Source: Chloroflexi bacterium 54-19 (GTDB taxonomy: Bacteria > Chloroflexota > Chloroflexia > Chloroheliales > Chloroheliaceae). Taken from it: a DNA stretch of 64,000 nt. How positions within the stretch are numbered: position 1 is the stretch's first letter; the number at the start of each line of letters is the position of its first letter. The stretch covers positions 218,893 to 282,892 of the forward strand of contig MKTJ01000036.1 in NCBI GenBank assembly GCA_001898225.1. The letters run 5' to 3'. Shown here piece after piece: positions 56,520-64,000 of the stretch. A program made the translations under genes and the position numbers. A model generated the notes under the pieces. That model ran no database searches. It saw nothing but the letters and a program-made list of their open reading frames with translations, and was not told the origin of the DNA.

Positions 56520-57365
56520 ATGATGCAGCCGGGCGATAAACGGATGTCAATCGTGATGAAGCTGATTTATCTTTTCGTAGTAGCCAACGCCTATGCCGGG
56601 GCCATTTCACTGATATTTTTCCCCGGCAGCACCGATAGTCTCTTTTTCTGGAAAATTACGCCTAATATCAACGCAGTGCTTTTTGGGGCGCTCTATCTGG
56701 TGGCCGGTTCGGTGGTGTTGCTGGCGGTCATCCGGGGCAGTTACGAACTGGCCCGCTACCTGACCCCCATGATTATCCCCTTCAGCACCCTGCTGCTCCT
56801 GGCAACCGCCTTGCACCAGGATAAATTTACGCCCGGTATCAAGCTTTACTATTGGTTGGCGGTCTATATCGTCGCGCCCCTGGCAACTATGTTTTTTTAC
56901 TGGCAGTTCGAACGGGCCGGGGCAAGCTGGCAGGTCAAAAGCAGCCAGGTTAAACCGCTGGCGCGCTGGTTCGCCATCATCCTGGGGGCGCTGCTGGCCC
57001 TCTATGTCCTGACCAGCTTTATTTTGCCTGATGTTATCGTGAATTTCTGGCCCTGGCTGTTGACGCCGCTCCTGGCCCAGGCCTTCGGGGCCTGGCTGGC
57101 GGCCCTGGCGGGAGGTCTGCTCTGGTTTAGCTGGGAGCGCGACTGGAAACGGCTGCAACCGCTGGCTTACCTGATGGCCCTGATTCCAGTTTCGACCCTG
57201 CTGGTAATCGCCTTCGACCAGGCTGACCTGAAGACGACCGGGATAAATTTGATTATCTTCGTGGCGGCCCTGGTCGTGCTGGGGTTATGCGGGGTCGTAA
57301 TAGCCGTCCTGCAATACGCCGGGAGGGAAGAAGTCAGCCCCCAGTATACCCACCAGCGAAATTAG
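56520..57365 (+). CDS. Hypothetical multi-pass membrane protein
   Basis: About 8 hydrophobic segments; no family recognised. Confidence 0.7.
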   Translation: MMQPGDKRMSIVMKLIYLFVVANAYAGAISLIFFPGSTDSLFFWKITPNINAVLFGALYLVAGSVVLLAVIRGSYELARYLTPMIIPFSTLLLLATALHQDKFTPGIKLYYWLAVYIVAPLATMFFYWQFERAGASWQVKSSQVKPLARWFAIILGALLALYVLTSFILPDVIVNFWPWLLTPLLAQAFGAWLAALAGGLLWFSWERDWKRLQPLAYLMALIPVSTLLVIAFDQADLKTTGINLIIFVAALVVLGLCGVVIAVLQYAGREEVSPQYTHQRN

Positions 57366-57392
57366 TCTGCTAAACGGGATAATCCGCCTCGC

Positions 57393-57434
57393 TTTGAAAG
57401 CGGCTCCATATTTAATTCTTCGGCCGCTTTCAAA
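57393..57434. terminator. Bidirectional terminator between convergent genes
   Basis: TTTGAAAGCGGC-N18-GCCGCTTTCAAA. Confidence 0.75.
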
Positions 57435-57470
57435 TTTTAAGAACGAGAATGAGACAGGCCAACAATGGTG

Positions 57471-57866
57471 CTATTCGCCGTGGGCGCGGTTCCAGATAGT
57501 GTTTATATTGGCCGAAAGTTGCATGGGGTCGAAAGGCTTGGCAATCACATCGAGCGCGCCCAACCGTTTGTATTCGGCCACTTCGTAAGGCTGCACTTTG
57601 GCCGTCATGAAAATAACCGGGGTGGTAGCGGTCTGGGGCAGTTCCCGTAGGGCCCCCAGGGTAGTCGGCCCATCCATACCGGGCATCATAACATCGAGCA
57701 AAATCAGGTCCGGCTCGAAACCGGGTGCTTTCGCCAGGGCTTCCTTCCCAGAATTGCACAGTTCAACCTGAAACTTTCCGATGGCTTCCAGGGCCAGGCG
57801 AGCTACCACTTGAATATCCGGTTCATCTTCTACAAATAACAATCGCTTTAAAGTTGGCACAGGCAT
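57471..57866 (-). CDS. Single-domain response regulator (receiver)
   Basis: LLFVEDEPDIQVVARLALEAIG, PDLILLDVMMPGMDGPTTL, PVIFMTAKVQ, GALDVIAKPFDPMQL. Confidence 0.95.
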   Translation of the reverse strand: MPVPTLKRLLFVEDEPDIQVVARLALEAIGKFQVELCNSGKEALAKAPGFEPDLILLDVMMPGMDGPTTLGALRELPQTATTPVIFMTAKVQPYEVAEYKRLGALDVIAKPFDPMQLSANINTIWNRAHGE

Positions 57867-58227
57867 CTATTATCCCCTCGATTTATCAGGAAAAGTTTAA
57901 AATTCCACTTCTCAATTTGCTGGCACGGTCAGGAATGGTTAACTCCTGCCGAACCTTTAGTAGCCTGGAGTCATTTTAACAAACATTCTGGCAATTTAAT
58001 ATGGTAGAATAGTATCATAAAGCAATGCAGTTTACGGTCTAGTTTCGCCCATGCACTTTGTCAGAATAACCCGGTTCGGGTTATATGAATACAATAAACC
58101 GCCTTTTTCTTAAAACCCGACTTTCGCTTCGAGCCAGGACAATCCGCCGAAATAGGGGTGCTAAACTACCTGAAAAGGAATATCCAAGCGAAAGTTTTAA
58201 AAAAGTAAAATCAAGGTCGAGTTTAAG

Positions 58228-60132
58228 ATGGATGTATCCGCCAAAAAGAATCTTTTTGCCGATGTGGACCCGACTAAACCAGCTACCAACCCGGCGACCG
58301 AAATAGCCGCCCTGAAAGAACGGGTTGCCGAACTTGAAGCCCTGCTTCGTGAAAAAAACGAAGCCAATTTATCACCTTTTCGCTTCGAAAAAGCTTCTTC
58401 AAAACCCAACCAGGAGGTCTGGCAGCGTGAAAGTGACGAACAGGTCCGGTTCGCCCTGGAAGCCGCCGGTATCGGCACCTGGGAATGGAACGTAATAAAA
58501 AATGAAGTCAAGTGGTCGGCTAATATGGCCGGAATTTTTGGCCTGACCAACGGCGCTACTCCCCAGACCTATGATGAATACCTGGACCTTATTCATCCCG
58601 GCGACCGCCAGGACTTTGTCCAGGCCGTTCGCCAGGCCATAAAAGATAAAGAGAATTTTGAAGTCCAATTCCGGGTTATCCGCGCCGGGGGCGCCTATCA
58701 CTGGAACATTGGCAAGGGTAAAATAATTACCGGGGATAACGGCCAACCGCTGCGCCTCCTGGGAGTAATTTACGACATAAACGATTTCAAACATACCACC
58801 GAAGCCCTCCGCTTCCTGGTGGATGCCTCCCACACCCTTACTTCTTCGCTCGACTACGAGACAAACCTGCAACAACTGGCTGCTTTAGCCGTCCCCAGGT
58901 TTGCCGACTGGTGCATGGTCTTCGTCCAGGAAACCGACGGAGAAATAAAACAGGTGGCGGTGCGCCATTCCGACCCGGCCCGCACCGCCTGGGCCCTGGA
59001 ATTTCAGAGCCATTATCCTTACAATACCCGGATTGGCCGCTCCCTTCTTAAGGAGATTATCCAGGTGGCCCAGACCGGCCAACCCCAGTATTTGCCCGAA
59101 ATGCCCGATGGATTGTTGAAGGGAGTCGCTATAGACCCGGTCCATCTCGAATGGATGCGCGAACTGGGACCGCGTTCAAAAATAGCGGTACCCCTTGTCG
59201 CCCGCAACCGGATTTTCGGGGTGATTTCTTTTATCACCAGCCACGAGTCGGGACGCAACTACACCCTGGCAGATTTCGAACTGGCCCAGGAATTGGCTCG
59301 CCAGGTCGGTCAGGCTATTGACAATTCCTGGCTCTACCGGCAGGCCCAGGAATCTATCGAAATCCAACGCCAGCTCGACAGGCTCAAAGACCAGTTTTTA
59401 TCTATCGCCAGTCACGAACTCCGCACCCCCCTGACAACCATCAAAGGATACTCGCAGATTCTTCAACGCGACTTGCTGCGTCTAAGAACCGGAAACCAAC
59501 CTGTTTTAGACCAATCTACTTCCAGGAGTGTGCGTATCCTCTCGAACCTGGTCGGCCAGGTCGGACGGATGGAAATTCTCATAAACGAAATGCTCGATAT
59601 TTCCCGGATTCAAAGCGGCCAATTTCATTTGAAGTTAACCGGAGGGATAATTCTTAATGAGGTCGTGCGGAGAATTGTCGAACAGCAGCAAGACGCCGAC
59701 CCCGACCGGCCTATTTTATTCCAGCCCAACACCTTTGAATTAGAAGGTATGTGGGATGAAAACCGCCTGGAACAGGTCATAAACAATCTTATCAGCAACG
59801 CCATCAAATATAGCGAACCGGGGAAACCGGTGGAAGTGGGGGTAGGCTACGCTACTATCACCAATGAGGCCGTAGTCTGGGTCCGCGACGAGGGCATCGG
59901 TATCAGCGCTGAACACCAGAATCAAATCTTTGACCGCTTTTATCGCGTCCGAACACCCATGAACGTCAGCGTGGATGGTCTTGGCCTGGGCCTGTATATC
60001 AGTTTCGAAACCATCAAGCAGCATGGCGGTCATATGTGGCTCGAAAGCGCTCCTGGCGAGGGCAGCACTTTTTATTTCTCATTACCTTTACCGGATGAAG
60101 CTCGCCCAGGTGGCACAGAGGTTGCTCCTTAA
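58228..60132 (+). CDS. PAS/GAF sensor histidine kinase
   Basis: PAS-like region, GAF-like region, HisKA FLSIASHELRTPLTTIKGYSQIL, HATPase N/G boxes (NNLISNAIKYS, VRDEGIGIS, GLGLGLYISFETIKQHGGHMWLES). Confidence 0.95.
   Translation: MDVSAKKNLFADVDPTKPATNPATEIAALKERVAELEALLREKNEANLSPFRFEKASSKPNQEVWQRESDEQVRFALEAAGIGTWEWNVIKNEVKWSANMAGIFGLTNGATPQTYDEYLDLIHPGDRQDFVQAVRQAIKDKENFEVQFRVIRAGGAYHWNIGKGKIITGDNGQPLRLLGVIYDINDFKHTTEALRFLVDASHTLTSSLDYETNLQQLAALAVPRFADWCMVFVQETDGEIKQVAVRHSDPARTAWALEFQSHYPYNTRIGRSLLKEIIQVAQTGQPQYLPEMPDGLLKGVAIDPVHLEWMRELGPRSKIAVPLVARNRIFGVISFITSHESGRNYTLADFELAQELARQVGQAIDNSWLYRQAQESIEIQRQLDRLKDQFLSIASHELRTPLTTIKGYSQILQRDLLRLRTGNQPVLDQSTSRSVRILSNLVGQVGRMEILINEMLDISRIQSGQFHLKLTGGIILNEVVRRIVEQQQDADPDRPILFQPNTFELEGMWDENRLEQVINNLISNAIKYSEPGKPVEVGVGYATITNEAVVWVRDEGIGISAEHQNQIFDRFYRVRTPMNVSVDGLGLGLYISFETIKQHGGHMWLESAPGEGSTFYFSLPLPDEARPGGTEVAP
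60111..60126 (+). promoter_or_regulatory. Sigma-54 (-24/-12) promoter TGGCACAGAGGTTGCT
   Basis: Exact TGGCAC-N5-TTGCW at the 3' end of the histidine-kinase ORF, 63 nt upstream of the ATG at 60189. Confidence 0.55.
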
Positions 60133-60188
60133 GCAATAAGGAAAGCTTTGAAAAAGGTTATTTAGAGCTTGAAAAGGAGAAACCAATA

Positions 60189-60515
60189 ATGGCAACAGCC
60201 GAAGAACATATGGCACAGCTTTTAAAGCAGCTAAAGAAAGACCCCGGCCTGGTCGAGGAATTGCCGGGCAAGGAAGGGCATATCGTCCATAGCGCCCTGG
60301 CGGGACAGTCAGTCTTTGAAATCGCCCAGGCCAACCGGATGAGCGAGGAAGCGGTCTGGGGCGTCTTGCGAAGCGCGGCCCGGAGCGCCAGCGGCCAGAA
60401 AATTACCCCGGTCGAAAGCGGCGGTTTCGGCAGCGATACCGACCCTGGCGTGAACGGCGGCTATGGGGATACCGGTTTTGGCAGCCTCGAAGTCGAACCG
60501 GAGCAAGGGGGATAA
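60189..60515 (+). CDS. Hypothetical small protein with Gly/Asp-rich C-terminal tail
   Basis: AAAAGGAG RBS before ATG; helical N-terminus with HTH-like SVFEIAQANRMSEEAVWGVLRSAAR. Confidence 0.75.
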   Translation: MATAEEHMAQLLKQLKKDPGLVEELPGKEGHIVHSALAGQSVFEIAQANRMSEEAVWGVLRSAARSASGQKITPVESGGFGSDTDPGVNGGYGDTGFGSLEVEPEQGG

Positions 60516-60521
60516 AACCCA

Positions 60522-60576
60522 CACGTTAAACGAAACAACGTTCACCCATAAAGGGCACGTAAAACGGAGAACGAAA
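60522..60576 (+). repeat. Dispersed AAACG/GAACG repeat copy
   Basis: CGTTAAACGAAACAACGTTCACCCATAAAGGGCACGTAAAACGGAGAACG. Confidence 0.7.
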
Positions 60577-60610
60577 AAAGCGGCCAAACCTATTCGGGTG
60601 GCCGCTTTTC
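60576..60610. terminator. Terminator hairpin between convergent genes
   Basis: AAAAGCGGCC-N14-GGCCGCTTTT with A/T flanks. Confidence 0.8.
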
Positions 60611-60644
60611 GATTATGATTAAAAGAGATATGTTACTCCTGAAA

Positions 60645-62117
60645 TCAGGACCGCCGACCGGATTCCTCGGCGGGAGCAATCTGGGCAGAATGGTTTTCGA
60701 CCGGGATAAAGCCAATCCGGTCCACCCGCAACCCATCCATTTCCTCTACCTTCAAACAGTAGTTGCCCAGCGTCACCGAGTCGCCTACCTGTGGCACCCG
60801 GCCCAGGTGACCCTGGATATAACCGCCCAGGGTATCGTACTCGTCGAGTTCCTCCTCGTCCACCTTCAGATCGAACCGGTCGATGGCGTCCTCCAGGAGG
60901 AAAAGACCACTTACCAGGGTTGTACCATCGGGGCGGGCTTCCACGTCATTTTTGACGCCTTCTTCGTTGGTATCGAACTCGTCGCGCACATCACCGATGA
61001 TTTCTTCCAAAATGTCTTCCAGCGTGACAATACCGGCGGTACCGCCGTACTCATCAATCAGGACAGCCATGTGGACCTGGCGCTGGCGCATAAGGGTTAG
61101 CAGGTCGGCCACGTGGACCGAGTCGGGTACGGTCAGGACCGGACGCATTACCTGGCTTAGCTTGAAGTTTTTGTGGGCTTCTTCGGTCAGATAGCCATTA
61201 TTCAAGAGGCCAAAGAGGTCTTTGACGTGGACCACCCCGATAATCTTATCCAGCGATTCGTGAAAGACCGGGAACCGGGTATAGCGTTCCTCCGCCGCCA
61301 TTTGTAACACTTCGACCAGGGTTGCGGTATCGGCAATCCCGACCACCTCGGTCCGGGGAAGCATCACCTGGCGGGCCGTCTTGTCACCAAAATCAAAGAC
61401 CCGGTGGAGCAACACTTCCTCGTTTTTATCGAGATAACCGGCCTCGCGGCTTTCCGTCACCAGGATTTCAAGCTCATCCACCGAGTGGACCTTGGCGTTT
61501 TCGCCTAGCACCTGCATACCAAGCAACCGCACCACCAGCGAACCCAGGCCGTTTATAACCCAGATAAAGGGGCGGAAGACCTGGCGGAAAAGTTCCAGGG
61601 GCGGAGCCACAAACAGCGCCACCGCTTCGGTCTTTTGCAGGGTGATGGTCTTGGGGACCAGTTCGCCCATGACGATATGGAATGTCGTAATAAGAATAAA
61701 CGAAACGATAATCCCAACAGTATGGGCCAGGGCGCCGTCCCGCCCCCCCGGCAGCACCAGGCCGACCGCCGGTAGCACATAATCCGTCACCGCCGGTTCG
61801 CCAACCCAGCCGAGAGCCAGGCTCGCCAGGGTAATCCCGACCTGGGTGGATGCGATTACGTTGTTAAGATGCAAGATAGAGCGCTGGACCGCCTTGGCGC
61901 TGCGGTTGCCTTCCGCTACCAGTTGTTCAACCCGCGAGCGGCGTACGCTCACCAGGGCAAATTCTGCCGACACAAAAAAACCGTTAAGGGCCACCAGCAC
62001 CAGCACCGAGATTAACCCAAACAACCCAAAACCTGATGAGGCGGTTTCGGTGGTTGTTTGGGTCTGAGCTAACACGGAGAACGTGGTGCCGAGGCCCAAA
62101 ATACTACCAATATCCAA
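60645..62117 (-). CDS. Hemolysin/CNNM-CBS (CorC-type) family membrane protein
   Basis: LNGFFVSAEFALVSVRRSRVEQLVAEGNRSAKAVQRSILHLNNVIASTQVGITLASLALGWVGEPA; CBS region RYTRFPVFHESLDKIIGVVHVKDLF; CorC-like C-terminus. Confidence 0.95.
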   Translation of the reverse strand: MDIGSILGLGTTFSVLAQTQTTTETASSGFGLFGLISVLVLVALNGFFVSAEFALVSVRRSRVEQLVAEGNRSAKAVQRSILHLNNVIASTQVGITLASLALGWVGEPAVTDYVLPAVGLVLPGGRDGALAHTVGIIVSFILITTFHIVMGELVPKTITLQKTEAVALFVAPPLELFRQVFRPFIWVINGLGSLVVRLLGMQVLGENAKVHSVDELEILVTESREAGYLDKNEEVLLHRVFDFGDKTARQVMLPRTEVVGIADTATLVEVLQMAAEERYTRFPVFHESLDKIIGVVHVKDLFGLLNNGYLTEEAHKNFKLSQVMRPVLTVPDSVHVADLLTLMRQRQVHMAVLIDEYGGTAGIVTLEDILEEIIGDVRDEFDTNEEGVKNDVEARPDGTTLVSGLFLLEDAIDRFDLKVDEEELDEYDTLGGYIQGHLGRVPQVGDSVTLGNYCLKVEEMDGLRVDRIGFIPVENHSAQIAPAEESGRRS

Positions 62118-62502
62118 AGTGTAAAAAACCTCCTGAATTACCTTCCCAAAACCCGGCGCATGCCGATGGCCGGTTTAAGCTCAATCATAGGGCAGCCATA
62201 CAAACATTAATCCTGCTTTAATTATAGCCTTATACAGTTCATACGCAAGTGCTACCCCAAAAGTTTAGCCCCTGGTCCCCTTCTGGCATAATCATTTTAC
62301 AATTTTCGAGCCAAGAATATAAATTCTGTGACGATTCTTGAATTTATATTCTAATAGGCCATTTGGCCCTTGCATAAGTTTATAGACTTTGTCATAATGG
62401 TCCAGGATGTTTATTCATTAGGAAACAAAATAACCTTGCTGGCCTGATTAGCGTAGGAAACGGGGTGTGTGTCACGCACCGCTAAATTATAAGTAAAATA
62501 CA

Positions 62503-63174
62503 ATGGATTTAATAAGCCAGGCATGGGATTACGGCCAGAGTCACTCGGACGAGTTCTGGCAAGCCACTATCGACCACCTACAGTTAAGTTTTGTCGCTCT
62601 AGCTATTGCTGCCGTCATTTGTATTCCCTTAGGGATTTTTACAAGCCGTTTTGGCGCGGTTTCCCGTGTAATTATTAACATAATTGGCGTTGCCCGCGTA
62701 ATTCCAAGTATCGCGGTCTTACTGGTGTTGCTGCCGGTCATGGGGGTAGGTTTCGCCCCGGCGGTGGTAGCGCTGAGCTTCCTGGCTTTTCCGCCCATTT
62801 TGATTAACACCGATACCGGGCTGCGCGGGGTTGATCCCGCAACTCTCGAAGCAGCCAGGGGAATGGGTATGAGCTGGTGGCAAAGTCTGGTCCGGGTGGA
62901 AATCCCCCTGGCCCTTCCGGTAATCATCGGGGGAGTGCGTACAGCCACCGTGGAAGTTATTGCCAGCGCGACCTTGGCCGCCTTCATCGGGGCCGGAGGT
63001 TATGGCAACTTTATCACCCAGGGCCTGGCCGGTAGCGATAACCGGGTGTTGTTGGTCGGCGCGGTACCGGTCGCTCTTCTGGCCGTTATTGCCGAGCTAA
63101 TCCTGGCCTACCTGCAACGCCTGACCAGCCCTAGAATTGACCGGCCCCGTAAATTGAAAGCCACTCAAGCCTAA
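62503..63174 (+). CDS. Glycine betaine/choline-type ABC transporter permease (OpuBB-like)
   Basis: HLQLSFVALAIAAVICIPLGIFTSRFG...GVARVIPSIAVLLVLLPVMGVGFAPAVVAL...ARGMGMSWWQSLVRVEIPLALPVIIGGVRTATVEVIASATLAAFIGAGGYGNFI. Confidence 0.95.
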   Translation: MDLISQAWDYGQSHSDEFWQATIDHLQLSFVALAIAAVICIPLGIFTSRFGAVSRVIINIIGVARVIPSIAVLLVLLPVMGVGFAPAVVALSFLAFPPILINTDTGLRGVDPATLEAARGMGMSWWQSLVRVEIPLALPVIIGGVRTATVEVIASATLAAFIGAGGYGNFITQGLAGSDNRVLLVGAVPVALLAVIAELILAYLQRLTSPRIDRPRKLKATQA

Positions 63175-63205
63175 TTTTTGTTCCATATTTTTCAAGGAGA
63201 GATTA

Positions 63206-64000
63206 ATGAAATTCAAACCTTATGTCGGGTTAGCCCTGATTTTAACCCTTCTAACGACCATTTTGCTGGCTGCGTGCGGTGATGCGACCAACACGGTGGC
63301 CCCTGTAGCGACGACCGCCGCGGCGGCTGCGACTACGGCCCCGGCCGCAACTACCGCTGCCGCCACGACTGCGGCTGCGACTACGGCCGCCGCTACCACC
63401 GCGGCTGGAACTACGGCTGCGGCCACCACCAGCGCGGCTACCACCGCGGCGGCCACAACTGCCGCCGGGACGACCGCCGCTGCGACCACCGCCGCCTCCG
63501 GTACTTCTTCGGCCCCGGCAGGCACAATCGTAGTCGGTTCGAAGAATTTTACCGAATCGATTCTTACTTCCGAAATGTACGCCCAGGCCCTTGAAGCCGC
63601 CGGCTTCAAAGTAGTCCGTAAATTCGACCTCGGTACCGTTGATATTGCCCAGGCCGCGCTGGTTAAAGGCGACATCAGCCTTTACCCTGAGTATACCGGG
63701 ACCGCTCTTTTGAACGTTTTGAAAGAGCAGAAGACCACCAACGACCCTGCCGCGGTTTACAAACAGGTGGCTACCGATTACCTTTCCAAGTTCAACCTGG
63801 TCGTGCTTGACCCGGCCCCGATGAACGATACCAACGGTATCGCCGTCACCAAAGCGGTTGCCGACAAGTACAACCTCAAGACCCTGAGCGACCTTTCGAA
63901 AGTGGCCGACCAGTTGCGCTTCGCCGCTATCCCCGATTTTATTGGGCCTCGCAGCGACACCGATGGTCTCGGTAGCCTTCAGAAGACCTATGGCGGATTC
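63206..64000 (+). CDS. Glycine betaine/choline-type ABC transporter substrate-binding lipoprotein (OpuBC/OsmF-like), truncated by window end
   Basis: Own translation from ATG 63206 (AAGGAG RBS): MKFKPYVGLALILTLLTTILLAACGDATN...GTIVVGSKNFTESILTSEMYAQALEAAGFKVVRKFDLGTVDIAQAALVKGDISLYPEYTGTALLN. No stop before 64000; absent from the supplied ORF track. Confidence 0.93.
   Translation, partial: MKFKPYVGLALILTLLTTILLAACGDATNTVAPVATTAAAAATTAPAATTAAATTAAATTAAATTAAGTTAAATTSAATTAAATTAAGTTAAATTAASGTSSAPAGTIVVGSKNFTESILTSEMYAQALEAAGFKVVRKFDLGTVDIAQAALVKGDISLYPEYTGTALLNVLKEQKTTNDPAAVYKQVATDYLSKFNLVVLDPAPMNDTNGIAVTKAVADKYNLKTLSDLSKVADQLRFAAIPDFIGPRSDTDGLGSLQKTYGGF
63305..63500 (+). repeat. Degenerate 15-bp-period coding repeat ([TTAAA]n lipoprotein linker)
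   Basis: Translates as repeated TTAAA/TTAAG/TTSAA units between the lipobox and the binding domain. Confidence 0.85.

Noticed and set aside
63220-63675. Minus-strand ORF rich in AAVVAAAVV
   Set aside because: It is the antisense of the TTAAA linker of the real OpuBC-like gene.
1-64000. CRISPR arrays, tRNA/rRNA genes, transposases, phage or defence islands
   Set aside because: Looked for spaced repeats, TpsiC-like GGTTCRANNCC, and transposase, Cas or restriction-enzyme motifs in the translations; none found.

Overview
The window is about 64 kb of gene-dense bacterial chromosome. Gene content and protein style suggest Chloroflexota, but this is inference only. About 48 protein-coding genes are supported. 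I saw no rRNA, tRNA, CRISPR array, transposase or phage module. Recognisable genes include rpoN (sigma-54, with an inserted CxxC...CxxC motif), an HtrA-type protease, tpiA, asd, murG, an alpha-glucosidase and a CrtA-like monooxygenase. There is also a sugar-catabolic cluster (two Gfo/Idh/MocA, ThuA, two TIM-barrel isomerases, AraC regulator), two tandem MFS paralogs, an AT-rich glycosyltransferase islet, a multi-domain cupredoxin lipoprotein, a large LuxR/AAA regulator, a PAS/GAF histidine kinase and the start of an OpuB-type betaine/choline transporter. The last CDS runs off the window end and is missing from the ORF track. Main hunt results: (1) two exact -24/-12 sigma-54 promoter matches (TGGCAC-N5-TTGCW), each just upstream of a small acidic/Gly-rich gene of unknown function, with rpoN in the same window; (2) intergenic inverted-repeat elements built from degenerate short repeats, plus a dispersed AAACGTTGAACG-type family in at least three intergenic regions; (3) two perfect TGTGA-N6-TCACA sites, one before a promoter/terminator pair that could define a small RNA; (4) perfect palindromic operator candidates over the mgtC promoter and between hxlR and its divergent oxidoreductase; (5) an orphan solute-binding protein adjacent to a double four-helix-bundle-like membrane protein. 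All calls come from reading sequence and translations; no database searches were run.
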